Source of the DNA: DASRPD01 sp035646535
GTDB taxonomy: Bacteria > Actinomycetota > Acidimicrobiia > IMCC26256 > JANYLB01
Length of the DNA stretch: 6,964 nucleotides
Reading direction: 5' to 3'
NCBI GenBank assembly: GCA_035646535.1
Contig: DASRPD010000126.1
Location: forward strand, 1-6,964
The translations under genes were made by a program, and so were the position numbers. Numbering within the stretch: the first letter of the stretch is position 1; each line of letters opens with the position of its first letter. The notes under the pieces are model-generated. The model made no database searches and had not been told where the DNA came from. It saw only the letters and a program-made list of their open reading frames with translations. Below, one piece after another: positions 1 to 6,210 of the stretch.

Positions 1-952
1 GAATGGCTCCACCGGAGATCACCACGGCACAGCACGAGACATCGACCGCCGCGAGTGGCGACGTGTCCAGGGCTTCGACGAGGGGTCGGGCGAAGGCGTC
101 ACCGACGATCACGAGCACCCGGACCTGTTCCTCACTGACGAGTTGCCACAGCCGGACCGGATCGAATCGACGGTCGGGGGAGATGACGACGACACCGCCA
201 CTGAGGAGCGCCGCGAACGCCATCCAGTGCGCGGTGCCGTGCATGAAGGGACACGCAGGAAGGCACCGTGTCGGCCGGTTGTCCCGCGCGCGGGTCGCGA
301 GCTCCTCGGGTGTGCTCACCGGCTGACCGGACGCACCCCCGCCACCACCGAGAGCGGCGAAGAACAGGTCCTCGTGACGCCACATCACCCCCTTGGGCAT
401 GCCCGTCGTGCCGCCGGTGTAGAGCACGTACAGGTCGTCGCCGGATCGACGGCCGTACGACGTCATGGGGCGCCCCGCTCCGAGCGCGGCTTCGTACTCG
501 GCGGCGAGCACCGGTCGACCCTCGGAGGTGGTGGCCTCCGATGAGCCGTCGGCGAGGCCCTCCACCCGCACCTTCACACGCAGGTGCGGAAGATCCGACA
601 GGACGGTGGCCAGGACCGGCGCGAGCTCGTCGTGAAAGACGATCGCGCGGGCATCGGCGTCGTCCAAGAGGTAGCCGAGCTCCTGGCGACCGTAGCGGTA
701 GTTCACGTTGATCGGTACGGCCCGGAGCTTGAACGCCGCGAGCATCGTCTCGAGGTACTCCACCGAGTTGTACAGGAACACCGCCACGTGATCACCCGGC
801 CCGATGCCGCCGGCCGCGAGATGCGCGGCGAGCCGGTTCACTCGCTCATCGAGCTCAGAGAATGTGAACGAGCGGCCATCGCACACGAGGGCCTCGCGCT
901 CGGGGACGGCCGCGGCGACGAGCTCGAACAGATCGGCGAGGTTGTAGTCCAT
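1..952 (-). CDS. FadD19-type acyl-CoA synthetase (AMP-forming), N-terminal 317 codons, cut by window edge
   Basis: This is an ANL-superfamily adenylating enzyme that would activate a carboxylic acid with ATP and load it onto CoA. The reading frame is open from the ATG at 952 to the left edge, and translation gives MDYNLADLFELVAAAVPERE at the N-terminus. The ATP-binding A3 motif YTGGTTGMPKG lies at residues 178-188 and is followed by VMWRHEDLF. The stretch LPACPFMHGTAHWM (231-244) and the start of an SGGA motif (313-317) also fit. YTGGTTG..KGVMWRHED is typical of the FadD19-like branch, whose characterised actinobacterial members act on sterol side chains or fatty acids; the substrate here cannot be read from the sequence. 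Family members are about 530-550 aa, so roughly 60% is present and the C-terminal hinge and lysine domain lie outside. The start is the only Met that gives the family's usual N-terminus. No strong Shine-Dalgarno is seen. The neighbouring SDR is on the same strand, 201 bp upstream. Confidence 0.93.
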   Translation of the reverse strand, partial: MDYNLADLFELVAAAVPEREALVCDGRSFTFSELDERVNRLAAHLAAGGIGPGDHVAVFLYNSVEYLETMLAAFKLRAVPINVNYRYGRQELGYLLDDADARAIVFHDELAPVLATVLSDLPHLRVKVRVEGLADGSSEATTSEGRPVLAAEYEAALGAGRPMTSYGRRSGDDLYVLYTGGTTGMPKGVMWRHEDLFFAALGGGGGASGQPVSTPEELATRARDNRPTRCLPACPFMHGTAHWMAFAALLSGGVVVISPDRRFDPVRLWQLVSEEQVRVLVIVGDAFARPLVEALDTSPLAAVDVSCCAVVISGGAI

Positions 953-1153
953 GCGTGGGGTCCGTCCGGCTGGGTGGGAGGAACGTAGCGGCCGGTCTCG
1001 CGTTCCGCCCATTCCTCCGCGCCCCGGAGCTCGACGCGAACACGGTGCCGCGCGCACCGACCCGGGCGATCCTGTCACTCCGAGAGCCCAGCGTTGGTGC
1101 GCTTACCGTCGCCAGCCGCAGGTTCGCGCACCGACTGGAGCCACGGGAGACGT
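953..1153 (-). other. Noncoding spacer between SDR and acyl-CoA synthetase genes
   Basis: No convincing gene lies in this 201-bp gap. A 6-bp hairpin (arms CGGTGC 1043-1048 and GCACCG 1054-1059, 5-nt loop) sits about 95 bp past the SDR stop. It lacks a T-tract, so it is at best a weak terminator. A minus-strand TACGTT at 982-987 fits the actinobacterial -10 pattern TANNNT and would start RNA near 975, giving a leader of about 23 nt for the synthetase gene. No -35 box is obvious. Both sites are short enough to occur by chance. Confidence 0.25.
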
Positions 1154-1957
1154 TTAGAAGAAGTCGCTGCCACCATCGACGGGGATCGTCGCCCCGACGA
1201 CGAAGCTCGCGGCCTCCGAGCACAGGAACACGACGAGCGCGGCCACCTCCTCGGGGAGTCCGATCCGACCGATGTCGTTCGGGGAGTGGAAGTCCCGTTC
1301 GATCGCCGCGTACGCCGACTCGAGCGGGCCATCGGGCAGGCCCGCGTCGTCGACACCTTCCAGGTATTTCTCGATCGCGGGGGTCATCACCATGCCGGGG
1401 CACACGGTGTTCACCACGATCCCGCTGGGCGCCAGCTCCCGCGACAGGTTCTTGGTCGCACTCGCGAGCGCCGCTTTCGCCGCGGTCCACGCGATGAGCG
1501 CGGGGCTCTGGTGGTGGATCATGCTGGACGCCACCCCGACGATGCGACCGAACGCGGCCTTGCGCATCAGCGGGACGCCGGCTCGCACGCAGCGGACCAG
1601 CGTGATGACCCCGGAGTCGAACGCGTCGAGCCACTCGTTGTCGCTGAGATCATCGATCCGGCCGAGATGTGCCGGCCCGGCAGCGTGGACGAGGACGTGC
1701 AGCTCACCCCATCGCTCCTCGAGGAAGGAGAACGCCGCCTCCACCTCGCCGGTGTCGAGGAGGTCGCACTGCAACCCGATCGCATCGCTCGCGCCGGCTG
1801 CGGCCAGATCGGTCTCCGCCTCGGCGAGGTCGGCTGCGTTGCGGGCCAGCACCGCGACGCGACACCCTTCCGCCGCGAGCTGTTCCGCTACGGCGCGGCC
1901 GAGGCCCCGCGAACCACCGGCGACGACTGCCGCTCGGCCGTGCAGCCCTAGTTCCAT
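1154..1957 (-). CDS. SDR-family oxidoreductase with atypical catalytic tetrad (Trp in place of Tyr)
   Basis: This 267-aa protein is a classical-length short-chain dehydrogenase/reductase with a single Rossmann domain. The dinucleotide-binding glycine motif AGGSRGLG is at residues 13-20. The R17 in it and the VLARN at the end of strand 2 suggest NADP(H) rather than NAD(H), which is an inference. The usual NNAG is HAAG (91-94). The catalytic Ser is present at S144, 13 residues before the usual Tyr position, and the Lys at K161. The Tyr itself is W157 (WTAAK instead of YxxxK), and the tetrad Asn aligns with G116. The C-terminal PG (187-188) and VDGG (260-263) elements are normal. The protein is FabG-like overall, but a canonical reductase reaction is doubtful. 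ATG 1957 gives the standard SDR N-terminus and lies 8 nt after the GGAGC of the leader repeat. The acyl-CoA synthetase downstream suggests lipid metabolism, but no substrate can be named. Confidence 0.88.
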   Translation of the reverse strand: MELGLHGRAAVVAGGSRGLGRAVAEQLAAEGCRVAVLARNAADLAEAETDLAAAGASDAIGLQCDLLDTGEVEAAFSFLEERWGELHVLVHAAGPAHLGRIDDLSDNEWLDAFDSGVITLVRCVRAGVPLMRKAAFGRIVGVASSMIHHQSPALIAWTAAKAALASATKNLSRELAPSGIVVNTVCPGMVMTPAIEKYLEGVDDAGLPDGPLESAYAAIERDFHSPNDIGRIGLPEEVAALVVFLCSEAASFVVGATIPVDGGSDFF

Positions 1958-1995
1958 CTCTCTTGGCTCCGCTCGTGAAGTGGGTTGGTTGCCAT
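1948..1995 (-). other. Possible 15-codon upstream ORF overlapping the SDR start
   Basis: The middle copy of the leader repeat carries its own GGAGC and ATG (1995), opening a 15-aa frame MATNPLHERSQERWN. Its TAG stop (1948-1950) lies just inside the SDR gene, in another frame from the SDR ATG at 1957. This arrangement could couple SDR translation to termination of the short frame. The same frame stays open back to an ATG at 2145 (65 codons), but that reading is wholly repeat-derived. I see no sign of protein-level selection, so this may be a by-product of the duplication. Confidence 0.2.
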
Positions 1996-2156
1996 CTCGA
2001 CTTGCTCCGCTCGTGGGGTGGGTTGGTTTCCTTCAGTGCCTCCTGGGAGCCACTCGCTCCGCATGAGGCCCGTCTCTCTTTGCTCCGCTCGTGGGCTGGG
2101 TTCCTTCAGTGCTTCCTGGGAGTCACTCGCAGCAGATGAACCCATCTCGACTCGTA
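1955..2156 (-). repeat. Degenerate tandem repeats carrying the SDR leader and start codon
   Basis: The M3-SDR gap consists of imperfect direct copies at 1955-1990 (truncated), 1993-2064 (long), 2071-2139 (long) and a remnant at 2143-2156. Read on the minus strand, the two long units share CTCCCAGGA(A/G)GCACTGAAGGA, then an AACCCA-like stretch, then CACGAGCGGAGC. All three larger copies end in an 8-nt spacer followed by ATGG or ACGG. The copy nearest the gene therefore supplies the SDR's own GGAGC ribosome-binding sequence and its ATG. The other copies are extra initiation-like sites, one mutated to ACG. No transposase or CRISPR-like spacing is present. It looks like local duplication of a 5' leader or insertion of a dispersed repeat family. 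Confidence 0.75.
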
Positions 2157-2172
2157 GCGGTCGGCGACCGAG

Positions 2173-3756
2173 TCACGCGGCGAGCTCGGCGGCGAGGTGG
2201 CGGGCGGTCAGGGATTCGCCGGTCGCGTCGGCCACGAGCCGGTCCCAGCGCCGGAGCGCGCCGGGCGCGAGGAAGCGGTCGACGAGCAGTGCACCCGCCG
2301 CGGGTCGGTCGACGATCCCACCCGCCCCGCGCGCCAGCGTGGCCGCGAGCTGCGAGGCGACGAGCTCGCCGTAGAGGTAGTTCTGGTAGTAGACGGGCGC
2401 GGCTGCGAGGTGCACCTTCGCGGCCCAGTCGGGCGCGCAGCGCCCGTCCGGGCGGCGTACGAGCTGGAAGCGCTCGACGAGGTCCCACCAGCGGGTGTCG
2501 TGGTCGGCGTCGGGATCGGCGTACAGGCCGCGTTCGAAGTGGGTCATGACGAGCACCCAGCGGGCAAACACCAACAGCGCGGCGCGGCGCGAGGCCGCCA
2601 GATGGGGTTCGAGCGACCGCGCCTCGGATGCCGAGATCCCCATGACGACCTCCAGCCACTCCGGGTCGCGCGTGAGCCGGCCGAACAACATCGCGACCCC
2701 CTCGGTTGTCAGCGCGTGGGCGGGCTTGCGCAGGAGCCACGGCACGGACTCGCCGATCGACGTGTCGTAGATCGCGTGGCCGAACTCGTGGAGCATCGTC
2801 TCGGCCCAGCGGGCGTTGGTGACGTTGTTGGACAGGACGCGGACGTCACCCTCGCGGTCGATGTCGACGCAGAACGCATGCTGACTCTTGCCGTCACGCG
2901 GCAGCAGGTCGCTGCCGGCGAAGACGGGCCGCACGTCGAGGCCGATGCCGTCGTAGGTCCGCATCGTGAGCGCGTCGAGGTCGGCGCGTCCGAACAGCCC
3001 GTCGAGATCGATCGAGCCGGTGGCCGCCGGCTCTTGGAAGAAGGGGTCGTCGTCGTGCCAGGGGCGCAGGTCACCGACCTCATGACCGAAGCGCTGCGCC
3101 TGATGGATGTCGAGGCCGCCCTTCCAGTGGGCAAACGGTGCCGCGGTCGCCGTGTCGATCTCCGCCAGTGTGGCGAACAGGCGGGTCTCGTCCAGCTCGT
3201 TGGTCGCGAGCGCGAGGCCAAAGTGGTCCCGGTAGCCGAGGTCGCGGGCGGCCTCGTTGCGGGCGCGGGCAAGCTCGCGAATCCGGCCCGCGACCTCGGC
3301 ACCGACCTGCTTCGACGCTTCCCATGCGCCTCGGCGTTCCTCGGTGTCGTCGCTCGTTCGCAGCACCGTGAGGATCGCGTTGTCGTCGACCGACCGGCCG
3401 TCGATCTCGCCGCGGAACGCGTTGAAGCTGGACTCGATGCTCGTCTCCAGCTCCACGATCCGTGCCCGCAGCTCCCCGCCGACCTGATGAGGTACGAACG
3501 CGTCGTGGAGCACGTCGACCTGGCGGGCGACCACGGGATCGTCGCCGGCCTCGCCGCGCGCCGCACACAGACTCGCGAATGCCTCGGGGTCGGCGTAGGC
3601 GTCACGGAGCGCCAGGTCGGCGGTGGTGCGCCGCCGGTCGGCCTCGGGCGAGGCGTCGGTATAGCTGTCCCACCAGGCCCGGGCCGCCTCGACCTCTCGG
3701 GGGCGCAGGTGAGCTTCGAGGTCGGCCACGAGCCGCGTGGGAGAGGTTTGTGTCAT
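2173..3756 (-). CDS. M3-like zinc metallopeptidase (oligopeptidase)
   Basis: This 527-aa protein is a probable cytosolic gluzincin (clan MA). The zinc and catalytic motif HEFGH is at residues 323-327, and the third ligand is E352 in TTEGVAML. The 25-residue spacing from H327 to E352 matches M3 oligopeptidases such as thimet oligopeptidase; the M2/ACE spacing is 24. The long, mostly helical N-terminal half (about 1-290) fits the helical clam-shell fold of M2/M3 enzymes that admits only short peptides. The Tyr-rich PVYYQNYLYG (454-463) resembles their substrate-binding tyrosines near the C-terminus. The motif continues AIYD rather than the common M3 ALH, so this is a divergent branch. No signal peptide or membrane segment is seen. 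The length is shorter than the roughly 600-700 aa of classical M3 enzymes. ATG 3756 follows a short GAG-containing leader. The gene stands apart from its neighbours and probably has its own promoter. The exact family (M3 against M2-like) is less certain than the zinc-peptidase call. Confidence 0.78.
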   Translation of the reverse strand: MTQTSPTRLVADLEAHLRPREVEAARAWWDSYTDASPEADRRRTTADLALRDAYADPEAFASLCAARGEAGDDPVVARQVDVLHDAFVPHQVGGELRARIVELETSIESSFNAFRGEIDGRSVDDNAILTVLRTSDDTEERRGAWEASKQVGAEVAGRIRELARARNEAARDLGYRDHFGLALATNELDETRLFATLAEIDTATAAPFAHWKGGLDIHQAQRFGHEVGDLRPWHDDDPFFQEPAATGSIDLDGLFGRADLDALTMRTYDGIGLDVRPVFAGSDLLPRDGKSQHAFCVDIDREGDVRVLSNNVTNARWAETMLHEFGHAIYDTSIGESVPWLLRKPAHALTTEGVAMLFGRLTRDPEWLEVVMGISASEARSLEPHLAASRRAALLVFARWVLVMTHFERGLYADPDADHDTRWWDLVERFQLVRRPDGRCAPDWAAKVHLAAAPVYYQNYLYGELVASQLAATLARGAGGIVDRPAAGALLVDRFLAPGALRRWDRLVADATGESLTARHLAAELAA

Positions 3757-3764
3757 CTCGACCG

Positions 3765-3770
3765 ACGCTA
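3765..3770 (-). promoter_or_regulatory. Candidate -10 element for the M3-like peptidase gene
   Basis: TAGCGT on the minus strand matches the actinobacterial -10 pattern TANNNT. A start 7 nt downstream falls at 3758, only 2 nt before the ATG at 3756, giving a nearly leaderless mRNA. No clear -35 box is seen. The hexamer is degenerate, so the call rests on its position. Confidence 0.3.
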
Positions 3771-3792
3771 CCTTTTGGCCGGGGAGTGCGGG

Positions 3793-3829
3793 AGCCCTCG
3801 CTCCGAGGCAGCTCGGAGCCTGACGGGCT
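3793..3829 (-). terminator. Hairpin after the mshD-rlmN-membrane protein operon
   Basis: An 8-bp perfect stem (GCTCCGAG 3800-3807 with CTCGGAGC 3812-3819, loop GCAG) is extended by a second 5-bp stem (AGCCC 3793-3797 with GGGCT 3825-3829). It begins 4 nt after the stop codon of the membrane-protein gene and lies upstream of the M3 peptidase start. This is the right place to end the operon transcript. There is no clear T-run on the minus strand, so it may be a GC-rich non-canonical terminator or only an RNA-stabilising 3' hairpin. Confidence 0.5.
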
Positions 3830-3832
3830 CGG

Positions 3833-4189
3833 CTACTTGAACCAGATGCGTTGGTAGTCGCGGCTCATCGGGTGGAGGAGCAGCGCGACGAGCGCGACGC
3901 CGATCAGGAAGCCGAGCGGGTTACCCGAGATGATGGCGGTGAGCGAGAACCCGTACAGCATTGGCCACAAGACATTGAGGACGGCGCCGATCAGACCGAC
4001 GACGTAGCCCCAGCGCTTCTCGTTGGCGATTCCGAACGCGCCTCCGGCCATGGTCAGGACGAGCGCGAGGCGAACCTCGGTGGGGATGAAGACCCCGATG
4101 AGGCTGAACACCGCGTCGATGTACAACAGGATGACGGCGATCTGCAGTGTCTGGGGCTGGGTCGGATTGAAGAAGCGACGTTCGCTCAC
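3833..4189 (-). CDS. Small four-helix integral membrane protein of unknown function
   Basis: This is a 118-aa hydrophobic protein that I do not recognise as a named family. About four membrane segments can be seen: near residues 15-35 (LQIAVILLYIDAVFSLIGVF), 40-56, 60-82 (rich in G, V, L with WP and Y) and 90-110 (FLIGVALVALLL). A short polar N-terminus (VSERRFFNPTQPQ) and a basic C-terminus (SRDYQRIWFK) flank them. The start chosen is GTG 4189, whose GTGA overlaps the TGA stop of rlmN by 4 bp. Upstream in-frame Met codons would lie inside rlmN and add an Arg-rich, non-membrane extension. It is the last gene of the mshD-rlmN unit and probably translationally coupled, but nothing in the sequence ties it to RNA methylation or mycothiol. 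A hairpin follows its stop. Confidence 0.8.
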   Translation of the reverse strand: MSERRFFNPTQPQTLQIAVILLYIDAVFSLIGVFIPTEVRLALVLTMAGGAFGIANEKRWGYVVGLIGAVLNVLWPMLYGFSLTAIISGNPLGFLIGVALVALLLHPMSRDYQRIWFK

Positions 4190-5271
4190 GGGCTCATTCT
4201 GTCCGACGTTGGTGGGTCGGCGGGTGCAACCCCGTCGCGGGCGCCCGCGGCGTCCGATCGCGACCGCAGCTGACCGCACGCGGCGTCGATGGCGGTTCCT
4301 CGGTTCTTGCGCACGGTGGCCTGGATTCCCGCCCGCATCAGCACGTCCGCGAAGTGCTGGACCCGCTCCGGTGCAGCCTTATGGCCGGTGTAGGAGGCGG
4401 TGGGGTTGAGCGGGATGAGGTTCACGTGCGCGCCGCCGGCACCGGGAAAGTCGCCGAGCAGTCCGGCCAATCGCTCGGCCTGGTCCGGGCCGTCGTTGAC
4501 ATCCGCGATGCAGGCGTACTCGAACGTCACCCGTCGGCCGTGGGTCAGGCTGTAGTCACACGCCGCGTCGAGGACCTCGGCCAATGGGTAACGGGCATTG
4601 AGCGGTACGAGCCGGTCACGGAGCCCGTCGTCCGCGGCGTGCAGCGACACCGCGAGGGTCACGGGTAGATCGGTCTCGGCGAGGCGACGGATGCCCGGTA
4701 CGACGCCGACGGTCGAGATCGTGAGGTGGCGCGCCGAGATCCCCAGGTCGCCGTGCAGCCGCTCGACCGAGCGCCACACCTCGTCGAAGTTCGCCAGCGG
4801 CTCGCCCATGCCCATGTACACGACGTTCGAGATCCGCTGTTCAGAGGCACGGCCCGCGCGCAGGACCTGCTCGATGATCTCGCCGGCCGTCAGGTGCCGT
4901 TCGAAGCCGGCCTGTCCCGTCGCGCAGAAGGTGCAGCCCATGGCGCATCCGGCCTGTGATGAGACGCAGACCGTTGCCCGTTTCGCGTACGACATGAGCA
5001 CCGTCTCGAGCTGGGCGCCGTCGGTGCCGGTCCACAGCCACTTGCGGGTCCCATCGGCGCGGTCCCGCTGATCCGAGACCGGCTGCAACGACACCGGAAA
5101 CACCGCGGCCAGGCGTTCGCGCAACGCCGAGGGGACGTCGGTCGCGTCCTCGAGCGGGCGGCGTTGGCGGTACAGGGCATCCCACACCTGGCGGGCCCGA
5201 AACCGCGGCTCTCCCCAGGACGCGAGCAACTGGGCGAGCATCCCCGGCTCGGCGTCATAGCGCGCGGTCAT
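4186..5271 (-). CDS. rlmN: RlmN: dual-specificity 23S rRNA (A2503-C2)/tRNA (A37-C2) methyltransferase
   Basis: This 361-aa radical-SAM enzyme forms 2-methyladenosine at A2503 of 23S rRNA and, in characterised members, at A37 of some tRNAs. The [4Fe-4S]/SAM motif CAMGCTFC is at residues 109-116 (C109, C113, C116). The two other mechanistic cysteines are also in place: C102, seven residues before the cluster as in E. coli C118, and C332 in AACGQL, the methyl-carrying Cys. GEPLAN (156-161) is the SAM-binding GEP motif. An N-terminal helical domain (about 1-60) precedes the barrel. After CGQL there is a 28-residue Ala/Pro/Asp-rich tail that looks disordered. ATG 5271 overlaps the mshD stop as ATGA, with GGATGG just upstream. 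A longer in-frame extension to 6108 is the shadow of mshD. The stop overlaps the GTG of the next gene. Confidence 0.97.
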   Translation of the reverse strand: MTARYDAEPGMLAQLLASWGEPRFRARQVWDALYRQRRPLEDATDVPSALRERLAAVFPVSLQPVSDQRDRADGTRKWLWTGTDGAQLETVLMSYAKRATVCVSSQAGCAMGCTFCATGQAGFERHLTAGEIIEQVLRAGRASEQRISNVVYMGMGEPLANFDEVWRSVERLHGDLGISARHLTISTVGVVPGIRRLAETDLPVTLAVSLHAADDGLRDRLVPLNARYPLAEVLDAACDYSLTHGRRVTFEYACIADVNDGPDQAERLAGLLGDFPGAGGAHVNLIPLNPTASYTGHKAAPERVQHFADVLMRAGIQATVRKNRGTAIDAACGQLRSRSDAAGARDGVAPADPPTSDRMSP

Positions 5272-6188
5272 GGGACCATCCGTTCGTAGGACCGGTCGCG
5301 CCGGTACACGGTGAAGCCGAGAGCGGTGTACAGGCCGACGGCGGCGGCGTTGGCCCTGTCGACGTACAACAGCGCGTCGGTGACGTCGCGTGCCGCGAGC
5401 GACTCCAGCCCCCCGGCTACGAGCGCACGGCCGAGGCCGGTGCCCTGGCGGTCCGGGTCGACCCCGATGACGAAGATCTCGCCCACCCCGGCCGCGTCGG
5501 AGTCCCCGGGGTGGATCTTCGTCCAGCAGAAGCCGGCCAATTCGTCGTCGTCCCACGCGAGGAGGAACCCGGCCGGGTCGAACCAGGTGTCGTGCATGCG
5601 GCCTTCGAGCGTCGCCTCGATCCAGCCACCTTGGTCGGGGTGGTTGGCGAACGCCCGGTTGTTGACCCTGAGCCAGGGCTGTTCGTCCCGGCCGGGTACG
5701 AAGGGCCGGACGTCGATGCCGTCCGGCCAGACCGCGGGCTCGGCGAGTGGGAGTGCGACGCGCATCTGGAGGAGGTCGCGTGTGGGCTTGAAGCCCTGGT
5801 CGGCGGCGATCTCGTCGTCGATCTCGGTGGGAGCGACCACCCACAGCACGAGCGTGCCGCCTCCGGCCCGCTCGACGTGCGCCACGACACCGTGGAGCAG
5901 GCCCGGTACGGCGTCGGCCCTGGCTGCCGTCGGGTCGACGGCGTAGGTCGAGGTCCAGTGTTGCGGTGCGAACGTGTCGCTCGGTGAGACGTGGGCGTAG
6001 CCGATCAGCTCCTCGCCGTTCGTCTCGTACACGCCGGCGGAGCCGGGTCGGCCCCCCGATTCGAGATCGCGCCACACCGCCTCGCCGAGTGGTCCATGGT
6101 GCGAACACGCCTCGGCCCGGCGGGCCAGCGAACGGACGGCGGCAAGATCATCGGGCGCGACCGGGTGCTCCGTTCGAGTGTCCGCCAT
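5268..6188 (-). CDS. mshD: MshD: mycothiol synthase (acetyl-CoA:Cys-GlcN-Ins acetyltransferase)
   Basis: The protein is 306 aa, close to the usual length of about 300-315. It catalyses the last step of mycothiol synthesis, acetylating the cysteinyl amine of Cys-GlcN-Ins. It is a tandem GNAT protein. The C-terminal domain has the acetyl-CoA loop DRQGTGLG (246-253) after EIFVIGV, plus family signatures WLRVNNRAFANHPDQGG (172-188), TWFDPAGFLLA (201-211) and GFCWTK (219-224), and ends in LYTALGF (286-292). The N-terminal domain (about 10-145) has no intact Q/RxxGxG loop, only VDPTAARADAVPGLL. This fits the known inactive, CoA-binding N-domain of the M. tuberculosis enzyme. ATG 6188 gives the natural N-terminus (MADTRTEHPV) and is 22 bp from the divergent nth ATG. 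In-frame ATGs further up would lie within nth. No Shine-Dalgarno is present, and leaderless initiation from the palindromic promoter is likely. It is the first gene of the unit with rlmN. Confidence 0.96.
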   Translation of the reverse strand: MADTRTEHPVAPDDLAAVRSLARRAEACSHHGPLGEAVWRDLESGGRPGSAGVYETNGEELIGYAHVSPSDTFAPQHWTSTYAVDPTAARADAVPGLLHGVVAHVERAGGGTLVLWVVAPTEIDDEIAADQGFKPTRDLLQMRVALPLAEPAVWPDGIDVRPFVPGRDEQPWLRVNNRAFANHPDQGGWIEATLEGRMHDTWFDPAGFLLAWDDDELAGFCWTKIHPGDSDAAGVGEIFVIGVDPDRQGTGLGRALVAGGLESLAARDVTDALLYVDRANAAAVGLYTALGFTVYRRDRSYERMVP

Positions 6189-6193
6189 AGCGA

Positions 6194-6205
6194 CACGGTA
6201 CCGTG
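6194..6205. promoter_or_regulatory. Palindromic divergent promoter between mshD and nth
   Basis: CACGGTACCGTG is a perfect 12-bp palindrome centred in the 22-bp gap. Each strand reads TACCGT, a match to TANNNT: 6199-6204 on plus and 6200-6195 on minus, sharing the central TA. Exactly 6 nt separate each hexamer from its start codon (6205-6210 before the nth ATG at 6211, and 6194-6189 before the mshD ATG at 6188). This is the distance from a -10 element to +1, so both mRNAs would be leaderless. Neither gene has a Shine-Dalgarno. No good -35 boxes are visible. It could also be a repressor operator. Confidence 0.6.
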
Positions 6206-6210
6206 CGCCG

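Noticed and set aside
1043..1059. Intrinsic terminator after the SDR gene
   Set aside because: It is a 6-bp stem in GC-rich DNA with no T-run, about 95 bp from the stop, and can arise by chance. It is mentioned only in the spacer entry.
1487..1489. W157 in the SDR as a sequencing error
   Set aside because: Two independent base changes would be needed, and the flanking residues (Ser at -13, Lys at +4) remain in perfect register.
1948..2145. 65-codon frame as a real small protein
   Set aside because: Its sequence is simply the tandem leader repeat read in one frame. There is no hydrophobic, structured or conserved-looking segment, so it is kept only as a possible short upstream ORF.
1955..2156. 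CRISPR array
   Set aside because: The copies are degenerate, unequal in length and nearly contiguous, with no regular spacers and no cas genes.
2197..3840. A 547-codon open frame on the plus strand opposite the peptidase gene
   Set aside because: It is an antisense shadow produced by high-GC codon use. The minus-strand frame has HEFGH and a coherent protein, while this one has no recognisable domain.
5272..6108. In-frame upstream extension of rlmN to 6108
   Set aside because: It overlaps mshD almost completely, is Arg-rich with no domain, and the natural RlmN N-terminus begins at 5271 with an ATGA overlap.
6178..6210. GTG at 6178 as the nth start
   Set aside because: It would overlap mshD and read through the palindromic promoter. 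The added MSAIATRYRAP has no family support, and ATG 6211 sits at the predicted +1.
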